Shown: one piece after another, positions 17,142-25,607 of the stretch | Layout: the number at the start of each line of letters is the position of its first letter | How positions within the stretch are numbered: position 1 is the stretch's first letter | Source: Candidatus Poseidoniales archaeon | GTDB lineage: Archaea; Thermoplasmatota; Poseidoniia; Poseidoniales; Poseidoniaceae | DNA length: 35,113 nucleotides | Assembly (NCBI GenBank): GCA_003602475.1 | Contig: QQSC01000052.1 | Coordinates: 1 to 35,113 of the forward strand | Direction of reading: 5' to 3' | Translations under genes and position numbers: made by a program | Notes under the pieces: model-generated | Told to the model about the DNA's origin: nothing | Database searches by the model: none | Seen by the model: only the letters and a program-made list of their open reading frames with translations

Positions 17142-18593
17142 TCATTCGCCCAAGTGGACAATGACCTTCATTTCAACAGCGATTGGGGTTGGCAGGGCAT
17201 CGATAGCAAGGGTGGTGCGAGTCGGACCATAACGCCCCAATGTCTCGGCCCACACTTCGTTGTAGCCGCTGAAATCACGCTTCATGTCGATCAAAAACGT
17301 GGTGACGTCAACCACTTGGTCCATTCGGGCTCCAGCTTCTTCAACGATGCGTTGAATGTTGGCCACCACGGCTCGGGTTTGGGCTTTGACATCGTAATCA
17401 AGGGGTTGACCCTCAACATCGTGGATGGGCCCACCTGGAATGGCGTTGGTGCCCGGTTGCCGAGGGCCTACTCCAGAGAGGTACAGCATGTTGCCAACTT
17501 GGCGAGCGTGTGGGTAGGCTCCAACGGGTTTTGGAGCGGCTTCTGTGTTCACCGAGCCCTCTGCATTTGTTGGGTCCCAAAGAGCTGGGCCCTGGCCGGA
17601 CGGTGATGCAAGGGGATTTGCGGTGGCGGACGGTGGTGTTGCAGGTCCAGTCGAGGCTTCTGGACTCGAATCGGCTGACGACGTGTCCAGGACACCCCGT
17701 TCGCCCTGATAATGTTCCACGTCGTCTTCATCGTACTCCTTGTCGCCGGCTCCTGAAGGCGTTGGGTCGAGCGAGACAACGGCTCCCCCTGCTCCGTGAA
17801 TGGGCTCGTAAGCGAGAACCTTGCCGGTGAGGTTGTTTCGATTGCCATTCATGGCGGAGAGCCACCACATGGGTTTGAACGCCACGACCTTCTGAACACG
17901 AATTTGCTGGTGAATGGTACGGGAAAGTTGGCCAACATCCTCCAATCGGCCTTCCTCGAGGAACTCCAGAATTTTTCGGTTCCATTCATCGTCCTTGAGC
18001 GAGTGAATCTTGTCTTCAGATGGGTCAATGAAATCGGTGAACATTCGGTTGGACAACGACATGGCGGTCACTGCCACGGCTCGTCGTCCCTGTGCCTTGA
18101 TCATGTCCAGACACGATTTGGCCAACACGGTCGTTTCGCTTCGGTTGGCGTACATGTTTGAGGACACGATGACGGCGGGAATGTTGTTGTCAGGATTCAA
18201 CAGGGTCAAGGCCACGACAGAACCCACATCGATTGGGAACCCTTTGTAATTCACGCATCGACTTTGGAGGCCACGTTGGTGGTTGGCTTTGTTCCATCCG
18301 TGGGCAAATTCCTGATCGATGTTGAACGAATAATGGATTGACCCGAGGTCGTGAAAGTCATGGTCCACCATCACCCATTCGGGGTTTGGGTCGGCTTGAA
18401 TTTGGTGACCGATGATGCTGGGCCACGTTGTCGAGTAAACGATGATGAGGTCCGCTTCAAGGTCCTTGATGGTTTGAGCCGCTTGGTCGTATGCATCCCT
18501 CAACCGACGCCAACCTGCGTTCTGGTCTGGGGCCAACACCGTGTGAGGGTGCACGGGAACGACAAACGAAGCCACCACCTCTCCTTTGCTCAT
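17142..18593 (-). CDS. AmnA-AmnD fusion: 2-aminophenol 1,6-dioxygenase alpha subunit + 2-aminomuconate deaminase (RidA family)
   Basis: This is a 483-residue two-domain protein. Residues about 5-275 match the non-catalytic alpha subunit of LigB-type 2-aminophenol 1,6-dioxygenase (IVYSTTW, NYKGFPIDVGS, DDEWNRKILE, GAGGAVV). At the position of the second iron-binding His the sequence is STTW rather than SPHW, as expected of a structural subunit. A Ser/Pro/Gly/Asp-rich linker spans about 276-353. Residues 354-483 are a RidA/YjgF domain of the 2-aminomuconate deaminase kind (VGAYPHARQVG, YLSGVGPRQP, GPTRTT with R459). The start at 18593 is decided by an ATGA overlap with the amnB stop and an upstream GAGGAGG. 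An in-frame ATG at 18626 is less likely. The fused protein may hand 2-aminomuconate chemistry between pathway steps in one complex, though the dehydrogenase step lies between them. Confidence 0.88.
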   Translation of the reverse strand: MSKGEVVASFVVPVHPHTVLAPDQNAGWRRLRDAYDQAAQTIKDLEADLIIVYSTTWPSIIGHQIQADPNPEWVMVDHDFHDLGSIHYSFNIDQEFAHGWNKANHQRGLQSRCVNYKGFPIDVGSVVALTLLNPDNNIPAVIVSSNMYANRSETTVLAKSCLDMIKAQGRRAVAVTAMSLSNRMFTDFIDPSEDKIHSLKDDEWNRKILEFLEEGRLEDVGQLSRTIHQQIRVQKVVAFKPMWWLSAMNGNRNNLTGKVLAYEPIHGAGGAVVSLDPTPSGAGDKEYDEDDVEHYQGERGVLDTSSADSSPEASTGPATPPSATANPLASPSGQGPALWDPTNAEGSVNTEAAPKPVGAYPHARQVGNMLYLSGVGPRQPGTNAIPGGPIHDVEGQPLDYDVKAQTRAVVANIQRIVEEAGARMDQVVDVTTFLIDMKRDFSGYNEVWAETLGRYGPTRTTLAIDALPTPIAVEMKVIVHLGE

Positions 18594-19492
18594 TGTGAGC
18601 CCTCCTCGTGGGCGTAACATGGCCACTCAACGACGGCGTTTCCTGTCCCAATGATGGTGCCGTAGCCGTGAAGGATGGCCGGGTAATCCGGGACATCAAG
18701 CGTTGAAAGCAGCCATGAGAGGCCTCCACCATCGCTTTCCGCGATGGCTTGCTCTGTGAATTCTGGCATTTCATCAAGGATTCGTTGGGCTTGACCGCTT
18801 CGCATGTACTCAATGATGCGCATGTCCCACAAATGCATGGCGTGACTGGTGATGTGCTCTTTGCTCATGTCTTCGGGAAGGTCGGACTCGGTTGTGAAAT
18901 GGCGATGCGACAAGGAGTTGCTGGCAAGGACAACGACCTTTTTACCAGAGGCTTCAATTGCTTTCCTCGTGACCTTTCCAAGCTCAACCATGATTTCTTG
19001 CATCACTTCAACCGAATAGTATGCTGTGGACCTGTTGCTTGAAATGACCACGAGAGGCTTGTCCCAATCGGGATTGAACAAATGGCCGGTCGTGATGGTT
19101 CCATAGTCCACCCTGAAGTCTGGATTTTCCATCATTTTGACCGGAAGCCCAGCCGCTTCTGCCTCGTCATGTATGGCTCGGGCCAAATCAACATCCACCG
19201 ACATGTCGTAGGTGTAGCGGAACAAGTTGGGGAACACAGGATCCACCGAAAGGCCCTCAAAATGAGGCAAGCCGAGGAAATGGGTCCCCACATAGGTTTG
19301 CCAGTGAGGTGAGAGAAGAACGATGGCGTCGTACTCCAGATGGGAGAGTGAGGCTCGCAACCGTTCGTACCCCCATCTCAACTGTTCCCATCCACCCTCT
19401 GCAACGGGTTCGTTTTGAGGCGGGTTTTCGGCGTACACCAAATGAGGAGGGTGCGGCGCAAGGCAACCGGCAACGATTTTTCCTTGTCCCAT
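18590..19492 (-). CDS. amnB: 2-aminophenol 1,6-dioxygenase beta (catalytic) subunit, class III extradiol dioxygenase
   Basis: This 300-residue LigB-superfamily enzyme is expected to cleave the ring of 2-aminophenol or a close relative next to the amino group, giving 2-aminomuconate 6-semialdehyde. The N-terminus (APHPPHLVY, ENPPQNEP, GGWE) is characteristic of AmnB. The non-haem Fe(II) ligands appear as H14, H63 (SPHW) and E252, each one residue offset from the H13/H62/E251 recalled for the characterised bacterial enzyme. A catalytic His is available in SNSLSHRHF (191-199). The length matches AmnB (about 305). It is the first gene of a two-gene unit with the amnA-amnD fusion, overlapping by 4 nt. 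A TATA-like ATTAAA lies about 25 nt upstream. 3-Hydroxyanthranilate or another aminophenol could be the true substrate. Confidence 0.9.
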   Translation of the reverse strand: MGQGKIVAGCLAPHPPHLVYAENPPQNEPVAEGGWEQLRWGYERLRASLSHLEYDAIVLLSPHWQTYVGTHFLGLPHFEGLSVDPVFPNLFRYTYDMSVDVDLARAIHDEAEAAGLPVKMMENPDFRVDYGTITTGHLFNPDWDKPLVVISSNRSTAYYSVEVMQEIMVELGKVTRKAIEASGKKVVVLASNSLSHRHFTTESDLPEDMSKEHITSHAMHLWDMRIIEYMRSGQAQRILDEMPEFTEQAIAESDGGGLSWLLSTLDVPDYPAILHGYGTIIGTGNAVVEWPCYAHEEGSQ

Positions 19493-19512
19493 GAACTTCG
19501 CACGGCGGCGTG

Positions 19513-19520
19513 GTTTAATG
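19513..19520 (-). promoter_or_regulatory. TATA-like box of the amnB operon
   Basis: The minus strand reads CATTAAACC, centred about 25 nt upstream of the amnB ATG at 19492 with no Shine-Dalgarno sequence between, consistent with a leaderless start. The 93-nt gap is shared with the divergent membrane-protein gene at 19586. Confidence 0.5.
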
Positions 19521-19585
19521 CTTCATCGCATGACTGAACACGAAGGGAAGCCAAGGCTCAAACGCCACCGCTTGTTGGTTCTGCC

Positions 19586-20089
19586 ATGGATGACGATGTC
19601 ACATCGGCTTCGGTCCCCACGCCCATCGTGGTGTCGCAGGCTTCGTTGCCATCTTCAGCCACATGGTCCCAAACATGGCGGCATGTTGGTTTCCCAGTGC
19701 TGTTCGGTCTTGTTGTTGGCGTTGTGTGGCAGGAAGCCGTGATGCCTCAGTTGCCCTACAACATCCCCAACCCCGTTCACGGTGCGTTGCTGATGCACCT
19801 CCTTCTGTCTCCATTGATGCATCGATGGTTGACGGCGTCCTCATCGGACCGGTGGAAAGAATACGCCTTGGGTGTGAGCGCTCTTGCCTTTCCGCTCATG
19901 TTGGTTTGGACGATGGGGTATGGAGGATTGGTGTGCGGTGGTTATCTTGCCAGCGTCGTTTGGATTTGGATCAGCACTTCATGGTGGCGATTTGAACTCC
20001 CGCCGTTTCGATTTGCCCTCTGGCACACCTTGGGTGTTAACGTCGGGGCTCTGGGAGGCTCCATTCTGACGTACAATTTGCTGGCTTGA
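19586..20089 (+). CDS. Small polytopic membrane protein, function unknown
   Basis: This 167-residue protein is not one I recognise. A polar Ser/Thr-rich N-terminus (about 1-30) is followed by four or five hydrophobic segments (about 33-50, 64-78, 92-110, 113-130 and 145-165) with many Trp residues. It is the only + strand gene between two minus-strand clusters, divergent from amnB and ending directly against the panB stop. Position suggests possible co-regulation with amnB through the shared 93-nt intergenic region, but there is no direct functional evidence. Confidence 0.72.
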   Translation: MDDDVTSASVPTPIVVSQASLPSSATWSQTWRHVGFPVLFGLVVGVVWQEAVMPQLPYNIPNPVHGALLMHLLLSPLMHRWLTASSSDRWKEYALGVSALAFPLMLVWTMGYGGLVCGGYLASVVWIWISTSWWRFELPPFRFALWHTLGVNVGALGGSILTYNLLA

Positions 20090-20911
20090 TCACGAAGCGT
20101 ACGATTCATCTTCGTTCGGGAACGACCCAGAGCGAACATCGGTGCAGTAGGATTTGATGGCTTGATCGATGCCTTCTGCAAGGTTCATGTATCGGCGAAG
20201 GAAGCGTGGTGAAAAGTCCATGGTGATACCCAAGAGGTCGTGCAACACCAGGACTTGGCCGTCCACGCCGGGTCCTGCCCCGATGCCGATGGTTGGAATC
20301 CCGATGGCTTTGGAGACGCGCTCTGCGAGTTCGCGAGGGATCTTCTCGAGCACAATGGCAAAACATCCGGCTTCTTCCAACAGTTGAGCGTCGGCGATGA
20401 GTTTCTTCGCTTCTTCCTCTTCCTTGGCTCGAACCGAATAGGTGCCAAACTTGTAGATGGATTGTGGGGTGAGACCAAGGTGGCCCATGACGGGGATACC
20501 CGCTGTAAGGATGCGCTGGACAGATTCAACGATTTCCGCGCCTCCTTCCAATTTTACGGCGTGACCACTGGCTTCTTTCATGATACGGATGGCGGAGTCC
20601 AAGGCTTGTCGGGAGTTCCCTTGGTAGGTGCCAAACGGCATGTCAACCACCAACAACGCTCGATCGACCGCTCGTTCAACGCATTGAGCGTGGTATATCA
20701 TGTGCTCAAGGGTCATGGGGACGGTCGTGGCTTGGCCGGCCATCACGTTGGAGGCGGAGTCACCAACAAGGATCACGTCAACACCAGCTTGGTCCACCAA
20801 CTTCGCCAAGGAGTAATCGTAAGCGGTGAGCATGGTGATTTTCTCACCCGCACGCTTCATTTCGAGAAGGGTATGGGTGGTGACCTTCCTTGCTTCACCG
20901 TACACGGACAT
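20090..20911 (-). CDS. panB: 3-methyl-2-oxobutanoate hydroxymethyltransferase (ketopantoate hydroxymethyltransferase)
   Basis: This 273-residue TIM-barrel enzyme transfers a hydroxymethyl group from methylene-tetrahydro(methano)pterin to 2-ketoisovalerate, the first committed step to pantothenate and coenzyme A. The conserved residues of E. coli PanB (D45, D84, K112, E114, H136, E181) have equivalents at D51 (VGDSAS), D90 (VDMPFGTY), K120 and E122 (KLEGG), H144 (GHLGLTPQ) and E189 (LEKIP). [14 protein letters not shown] is present at 209-222. The start at 20911 is preceded by GGTGGGAG. An in-frame ATG at 20941 would add ten atypical residues. It is last in the minus-strand gene run, 43 nt after the LON-domain gene. 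Confidence 0.95.
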   Translation of the reverse strand: MSVYGEARKVTTHTLLEMKRAGEKITMLTAYDYSLAKLVDQAGVDVILVGDSASNVMAGQATTVPMTLEHMIYHAQCVERAVDRALLVVDMPFGTYQGNSRQALDSAIRIMKEASGHAVKLEGGAEIVESVQRILTAGIPVMGHLGLTPQSIYKFGTYSVRAKEEEEAKKLIADAQLLEEAGCFAIVLEKIPRELAERVSKAIGIPTIGIGAGPGVDGQVLVLHDLLGITMDFSPRFLRRYMNLAEGIDQAIKSYCTDVRSGSFPNEDESYAS

Positions 20912-20954
20912 GAATGCTCCCACCCTGAAGGCGGTTTTCAAACCTCGCCGCCGT

Positions 20955-21686
20955 TCACTCTTCCTGCAGGATGACAGGTCCCATATGGAGTTCCAGTTCA
21001 GTCAACGCTTCTTCGGGGGTTGTGGAGGACAAGACCTGTTGTCTTGATTCGTTGGTGTTCAGCAAGAGCGACGCCACATGGTAAATTGACGACGGCAGCC
21101 CCGTAATGTGTTCGTTGCAGAAATCGTCCACCCAACCGGTCAACACTTCGCCATCGATGTTCATGCCCTCGCCAACGCGCTGGAGAACATCTTGGACGAT
21201 GTGCCGCAAACGTTCGTCTTGGTGTTCGGAAAGCGGTTGTTCAGTTTCGTGCATGTAGGCCACCTTGGCCGAGATGTAGAGACGATGGTTGTCGTGGTCG
21301 GGTCCAATGTGATTGACCAGTTCCTCGACGTCAGCCATCGCACCGTCTTCGGTGACAAACACTTCCATGGTCGGGTCGGTAAACGGCGGCAAGGCAGGTT
21401 CAATGACCTCTTCAACCGTGAACCGACGACCACCTTGGATGGTGATGAAATGGTTCATCCCCCGAGTTTCGTGTTCGACGATGATGGCTTCGCATCCGTG
21501 TGTTCTCGGGCCGTCCCATCCGTTCACTGGATTGAACGGGTCGTTGTTCACCAGCCCAAAGGGTCGCTCATCGAGAATGCAGGTGTCAAGCATTTGTCGG
21601 TAACGAGGTTCGAAGACACGCAGTTCCTGAAGTTCCCCCGGAAAGAGGACCATAGGGAGGACAAACAACGGCAATTGGTCGTCCAT
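20955..21686 (-). CDS. LON substrate-binding (N-terminal) domain protein
   Basis: This is a stand-alone protein of about 243 residues. It begins with the PUA-like LON-SB signature ([29 protein letters not shown], with conserved L-F-P-G and F-E-x-R-Y), followed by a helical C-terminal part. There is no AAA+ or Ser-Lys protease domain, so it is not a Lon protease. Such proteins are widespread, and roles in protein recognition or quality control are proposed. Frame-compatible ATGs at 21740 and 21710 overlap or abut the dehydrogenase gene. The start at 21686 is preferred because GGTGA lies 4 nt upstream and the conserved domain starts there. It is part of the minus-strand operon, and why it sits with catabolic genes is not evident. 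Confidence 0.85.
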   Translation of the reverse strand: MDDQLPLFVLPMVLFPGELQELRVFEPRYRQMLDTCILDERPFGLVNNDPFNPVNGWDGPRTHGCEAIIVEHETRGMNHFITIQGGRRFTVEEVIEPALPPFTDPTMEVFVTEDGAMADVEELVNHIGPDHDNHRLYISAKVAYMHETEQPLSEHQDERLRHIVQDVLQRVGEGMNIDGEVLTGWVDDFCNEHITGLPSSIYHVASLLLNTNESRQQVLSSTTPEEALTELELHMGPVILQEE

Positions 21687-21721
21687 AATCACCTGTCGTA
21701 GCAGGGTCATTTGAAGATGTG

Positions 21722-23170
21722 TTACGGTTGCTGAACACAAATGTTGGTCAATTCAGAGAAGAAATTCAAGGACCAGTCACCACCCTCGCGTCCCACACCG
21801 GACTGCTTCATGCCACCAAAGGGCGTCCGCAGGTCCCTGTTTAGCCAAGTGTTGATCCAAACAATGCCCGATTCAACCTGCTCAGCCATGCGTTTCCCTC
21901 GTTCCACATCCGCTGTCCAGATGGAACCAGCCAAGCCATATTCGGTGCTGTTCGCCATGGCGATGGCTTCGTCGTCGGAGGAGAAGGTGTGCAAGGTCAC
22001 AACCGGGCCGAAGATCTCCTCGGTTGCACATCGGGCGTTGGTGGAGAGACCGTCGATCACCGTCGGTCGAAGGAAAGCCCCGTTGGCGGGTGTTCCATCA
22101 ACCGGTGCGTTGGAGCGCAGGCCACCCGTAAGCACCGTTCCTCCTTCTTCCACGCCCAGTCGAATGTAGCTTTCCACTTTTGAGAGATGGTCCAAGGAGA
22201 TGAGTGAACCCATGTCGGTTTCTTCGAGATGTGGAGGGCCCACGTTGAGGGCTTCAACGCCACGGACGAAGGCTTCGGTGAATTCGGTCTTGATGGATTC
22301 ATGAACGAGGATTCGTGACCCGCACAAACAGACCTGTCCGGCGTTGGTGAACGAGGCCCTTACCAGGTCGTCAACAATGCTGTGAAGGGGTGCATCCTCG
22401 AGGACGATCGTGGCGTTTTTTCCACCCAGTTCCAAGGAGAGTTTCTTGAACATGGGTGCCGCAGTCGCCGCTACCACCTTCCCCGTCGCTGTCCCGCCTG
22501 TGAACGAGACAGCCTGCACCTCAGAGTGTTCAACCATGGGTTGACCCACCTCGGGACCGAGCCCGTGGACGAGGTTGAACACGCCCGGTGGAAGACCCAA
22601 TTCATCGAAGACTTCGGCAAGCAAGTTGGCGGTAAGGGGGGTCAATTCCGATGGCTTAGCCACGATGGTGTTGCCCATCAGCAGGGCAGGTGCCACCTTC
22701 CAGGATAGCAAGTAGAGTGGCAAATTCCACGGAGTGATAAGCCCAACACAACCCACCGGAGAACGTTGGACGTGATTCACAGCGTTGTTGGACACGAAGG
22801 TCTGGTCTTCCAATTCTGTTGAGTGGTCGCTAAAAAAACGGAAATTGCTTACCGAGCGGGCGGCATCAACCCGGCGTGCCAGACCGATTGGTTTGCCGGT
22901 GTCCATCGATTCAAGAGAAGCCACGGTTTCTGCCTTTGATTCAAGCGCTTTTGCGATTTGTTGAAGCCATGTTGCCCGTTCTTCAATCGAGGTCGACGCC
23001 CATTTCGCACGAGCGGCGTTGGCTGCAGCCACGGCATCGTTGACATCGTGGATGTCTGAGCGGGGTATGGACGTGATGTGCTCCCCTGTTGCAGGGTTGA
23101 TGTTGTCAAGTGTCCTTCCGCTTCTCGCAGGAACGAAGGAACCGTTGATGTAATTGAGGACCGGTTCCAT
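21722..23170 (-). CDS. amnC: NAD-dependent aldehyde dehydrogenase of the 2-aminomuconate-6-semialdehyde dehydrogenase (ALDH8A1/AmnC) type
   Basis: This 482-residue ALDH is complete. The oxyanion Asn is N148 (TPWNLP), the NAD-binding region is PSELTPLTA and FTGGTATG, the general base is E247 (LELGGKN), and the catalytic Cys is C281 (GQVCLCGSR). GGMKQSGVGREGG is near the C-terminus. NYINGSF at the start, PWNLPLYLLSWK and the CLC around the active site are most like 2-aminomuconate-semialdehyde dehydrogenases, which oxidise 2-aminomuconate 6-semialdehyde to 2-aminomuconate. 2-Hydroxymuconate-semialdehyde dehydrogenase is the main alternative. The start at 23170 follows the asparaginase stop by 2 nt, with GGAGGTG as ribosome-binding site. 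An upstream ATG at 23227 is not needed. The product would be the substrate of the AmnD domain encoded at 17142-18593. Confidence 0.87.
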   Translation of the reverse strand: MEPVLNYINGSFVPARSGRTLDNINPATGEHITSIPRSDIHDVNDAVAAANAARAKWASTSIEERATWLQQIAKALESKAETVASLESMDTGKPIGLARRVDAARSVSNFRFFSDHSTELEDQTFVSNNAVNHVQRSPVGCVGLITPWNLPLYLLSWKVAPALLMGNTIVAKPSELTPLTANLLAEVFDELGLPPGVFNLVHGLGPEVGQPMVEHSEVQAVSFTGGTATGKVVAATAAPMFKKLSLELGGKNATIVLEDAPLHSIVDDLVRASFTNAGQVCLCGSRILVHESIKTEFTEAFVRGVEALNVGPPHLEETDMGSLISLDHLSKVESYIRLGVEEGGTVLTGGLRSNAPVDGTPANGAFLRPTVIDGLSTNARCATEEIFGPVVTLHTFSSDDEAIAMANSTEYGLAGSIWTADVERGKRMAEQVESGIVWINTWLNRDLRTPFGGMKQSGVGREGGDWSLNFFSELTNICVQQP

Positions 23171-23172
23171 TT

Positions 23173-24306
23173 CTACACCTCCGTTTCGAAGTGCCATCGG
23201 TCTCGGTCGGGGTCCCATTCGTCCCATGTGGGAACGGTTTCCAACTTTTCCACATAGGTTTCAGGAACAATTCCCGGTACGATGAAGGCCTTTTGTCGGT
23301 GAAGCGGGTAGGGGTTTCGAAGGTTGATGTCCAAGACGCCAAGCAAGGCTCTGGCCACGTACCATGTGGCCTGAGAGTTCCATCCGTGGGCTATTTTCAC
23401 CACGATTCCAAGGCCTTTTGGATAATCGGGGTGTTCAATGGCCATGCCCAGAAGACCGTCTGCACCCTCTTTGGCGATGACACGTCCCTCGCCGGCTTTC
23501 AGCACGGTTGAATCCAGTCGGTTGAATCCACCGACAAGGTCGGGGTGACGGACCATCGATTCCCAAATCCAATCCTCGTCTTTGTCCCGAACCAGTCCAG
23601 CATAAATTTGAGCCAGTTCAGCGACGGTGTTGGACACGGTGGGTAAACCGCAACCGTCCTTGGCGATGCGCAGCGGGGTCCAATCTTCGCCGAGGTAGGT
23701 CCGAAGTTGCTCCATGTAGGCGCCGAACACTTGGTGGGTGGGAAGTGTGTATCCAGCTCGTTGCCAGCCTTTGAGCCGACAGCCGCGCAAGATGGCAGCG
23801 TGTTCTCCTGAACAGGTGTGAAACCATCGACGAGGACGGCGAACTTGCCGACCAAATTGAATCAACGGGACGTCAAGCGGTGTCAGCATCAGGGGCCATT
23901 CCGACTCGGTGAGCAGGGATTGTGCTGCAGCGACGTGCTCGGTGTCACCGTTGTGTGAGGCCACGGCAATGGCCTTTTGCTCCCATGAACAATCGGCCAA
24001 CTCCTCGGTAAAGGCCTTGAGCATGAAGGGCTTCATCATCGATCGTCCATAGCACAACACGTTGCCACCAAAGGAGTGGATGACTTCGTCACCATGGGCC
24101 CATGCAACCGCGCCATGAATCGTTGTTTCAGACACCCCGTTCCGTCGGTAGTCGACCAGCGGTTCCCATGCCACTTCTCGGCCAGTAGGAATGCCCTCCA
24201 CGTGTTCTCCAAGAGGCGACGACGGGTAGACACCAGAGCCGGGTTTACCGGGCGTCACCGCAGAAGGTGTGCGCTGCTGTTGCGAGGCGTTGGTTGGTTC
24301 AGCCAT
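23173..24306 (-). CDS. Asparaginase II family protein (Rhizobium-type)
   Basis: This 377-residue protein is of the asparaginase II family (Pfam Asparaginase_II type), unrelated to E. coli AnsA/AnsB and predicted to hydrolyse L-asparagine to aspartate and ammonia. Family motifs are S89-x-x-K92 (RSMMKPF), ASHNGD (116-121), CSGEHA (165-170) and DGCGLPT (217-223). Most relatives have CSGKHA, and here the Lys is Glu168. The first 45 residues are a poorly conserved Pro/Ser/Gly-rich extension. The start overlaps the preceding monooxygenase stop by 8 nt, implying translational coupling. A role in nitrogen salvage next to the aromatic-amine genes is plausible but not shown. Confidence 0.88.
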   Translation of the reverse strand: MAEPTNASQQQRTPSAVTPGKPGSGVYPSSPLGEHVEGIPTGREVAWEPLVDYRRNGVSETTIHGAVAWAHGDEVIHSFGGNVLCYGRSMMKPFMLKAFTEELADCSWEQKAIAVASHNGDTEHVAAAQSLLTESEWPLMLTPLDVPLIQFGRQVRRPRRWFHTCSGEHAAILRGCRLKGWQRAGYTLPTHQVFGAYMEQLRTYLGEDWTPLRIAKDGCGLPTVSNTVAELAQIYAGLVRDKDEDWIWESMVRHPDLVGGFNRLDSTVLKAGEGRVIAKEGADGLLGMAIEHPDYPKGLGIVVKIAHGWNSQATWYVARALLGVLDINLRNPYPLHRQKAFIVPGIVPETYVEKLETVPTWDEWDPDRDRWHFETEV

Positions 24307-25558
24307 TCAAACCACCTCGCAACCGTTCCTCCACCGCAGGTACAACGAGGTTCATGTACGCCTCCATGTCCCGACAAACTCGGTCAGAGTCGTGGTTGAA
24401 GAAGTCAAACCAAGCCATGATTCGGTCCTCGGGATGGAACCGTTCCACCATTTGTTGAGCCACCTCAGCCGGGTTGCCGATGAGAGCGTTGTTCGCTGCT
24501 CGGTTGACTTTGTCGGGGTCAATGGTTCCTTCAAGGGCGTTCCAATACGCTCCTAGGGCACGTTCAGCTTCCTTGTGTGCCGCTTGTGACTGTTCTTCTG
24601 GGGAGAGACCGTCCTCGGCGTTCACAAACACGAAACTCGTTCTTGGCATGTGTGCTCGTGTCCATTCACCGCCTTGGGCGTGATAGGCGTCCTTCATTCG
24701 CAGGTGTGTGGCGTCGATCACTTCAGGCGAGGTGATGGAGAGGTTGAACACACTCACGGGAAGAATGGTGTTCACGAACGTTTGCGCCTTCGGATCGTGT
24801 GTGCCCGCCACAAGGTTGAGCAACGAGCGATTGAACGTTTTTGGGACGATTTGGAGGTCCTCAAAGACGTATCGATTGGGGATGTGGACGGCTTCGGGGG
24901 GCGCTTCCAACGCTTCAAATTCCATGGTTGCCTTCTGGACTGTCTGCCAGTCTTCGTCGGACCTGAAGTTGTCTCTGGTGAGAACGGTGGTTCGCACCTC
25001 GTCGCTGTTGACCACATCACCCCTCAACAATCGAAGGAAAATTTCGGCCGCCTCTAGGAAAATTTGGCCGCGGAGCGCCGGCCAAGCGGCTTCTTCAATG
25101 GCGTTGCGAGGGACGATGCCGTAAGGGCGCGCCATGAATTCAAACCGTCCTGCGGAAAATCCGACGTGCAGTCGGCGCTTTTCGTTCGGGTCAAGTCCAT
25201 GAAGCATCAAGACGTTGGCCATCCGTTCGGCTTGGGCGATCGGTCCACCGGATGCCAGGATTGAGACAACGGCTGAACCGATCTCGATGTTGGATGTTCG
25301 TCGAAAGGCTTCACTTGCCAATTGTGGGAAGTCCGTGCACAGCCCGACTTCGCCCTGCCAGTGGGGTACAACGGGTTGAGTGTTGGATTTCTGGGTCTCC
25401 GTTGACAAGTGGGCTTGTGCAATCCATCCCACACCGAACCCAAGACGGTCTGCACACTCCAGTTGCTGGAAGAAATTTCGAAACATCTCCTGTTCGCTGG
25501 GAACATGACCGATGTGGTCCGGGGTTTGAGAGATGGAGAAAAAAATGTCGTGTTCCAT
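24299..25558 (-). CDS. Luciferase-like flavin-dependent monooxygenase (LLM class)
   Basis: This is a TIM-barrel protein of about 419 residues from the bacterial luciferase-like superfamily, using FMN or F420. Supporting features are an N-terminal strand (DIFFSISQTP), a helix with LECADRLGFGVGWIAQAHLS, a region of T-S-x-I-x-I-G-S-A-V, and the conserved RLHVGFSAGR turn. It has several acidic inserts and is longer than typical LLMs (about 330-380). The start at 25558 is supported by GGTGA 4 nt upstream. An ATG at 25594 is also in frame. It is third in the minus-strand run. An oxygenase next to aminomuconate genes could hydroxylate an aromatic amine, but its substrate cannot be read from sequence and F420-dependent dehydrogenase activity is possible. 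Confidence 0.85.
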   Translation of the reverse strand: MEHDIFFSISQTPDHIGHVPSEQEMFRNFFQQLECADRLGFGVGWIAQAHLSTETQKSNTQPVVPHWQGEVGLCTDFPQLASEAFRRTSNIEIGSAVVSILASGGPIAQAERMANVLMLHGLDPNEKRRLHVGFSAGRFEFMARPYGIVPRNAIEEAAWPALRGQIFLEAAEIFLRLLRGDVVNSDEVRTTVLTRDNFRSDEDWQTVQKATMEFEALEAPPEAVHIPNRYVFEDLQIVPKTFNRSLLNLVAGTHDPKAQTFVNTILPVSVFNLSITSPEVIDATHLRMKDAYHAQGGEWTRAHMPRTSFVFVNAEDGLSPEEQSQAAHKEAERALGAYWNALEGTIDPDKVNRAANNALIGNPAEVAQQMVERFHPEDRIMAWFDFFNHDSDRVCRDMEAYMNLVVPAVEERLRGGLNG

Positions 25559-25607
25559 TCCTTCACCCAGCCTTTCCAAGGTCGCCCATCTCATAACTCG
25601 TGCGCTG

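Noticed and set aside
20240-20974. 244-codon open frame on the + strand
   Set aside because: It lies opposite panB, which has all catalytic residues. The antisense protein shows no family signature.
21108-21701. 197-codon + strand frame
   Set aside because: It is antisense to the LON-domain gene, which has a clear family signature and a ribosome-binding site.
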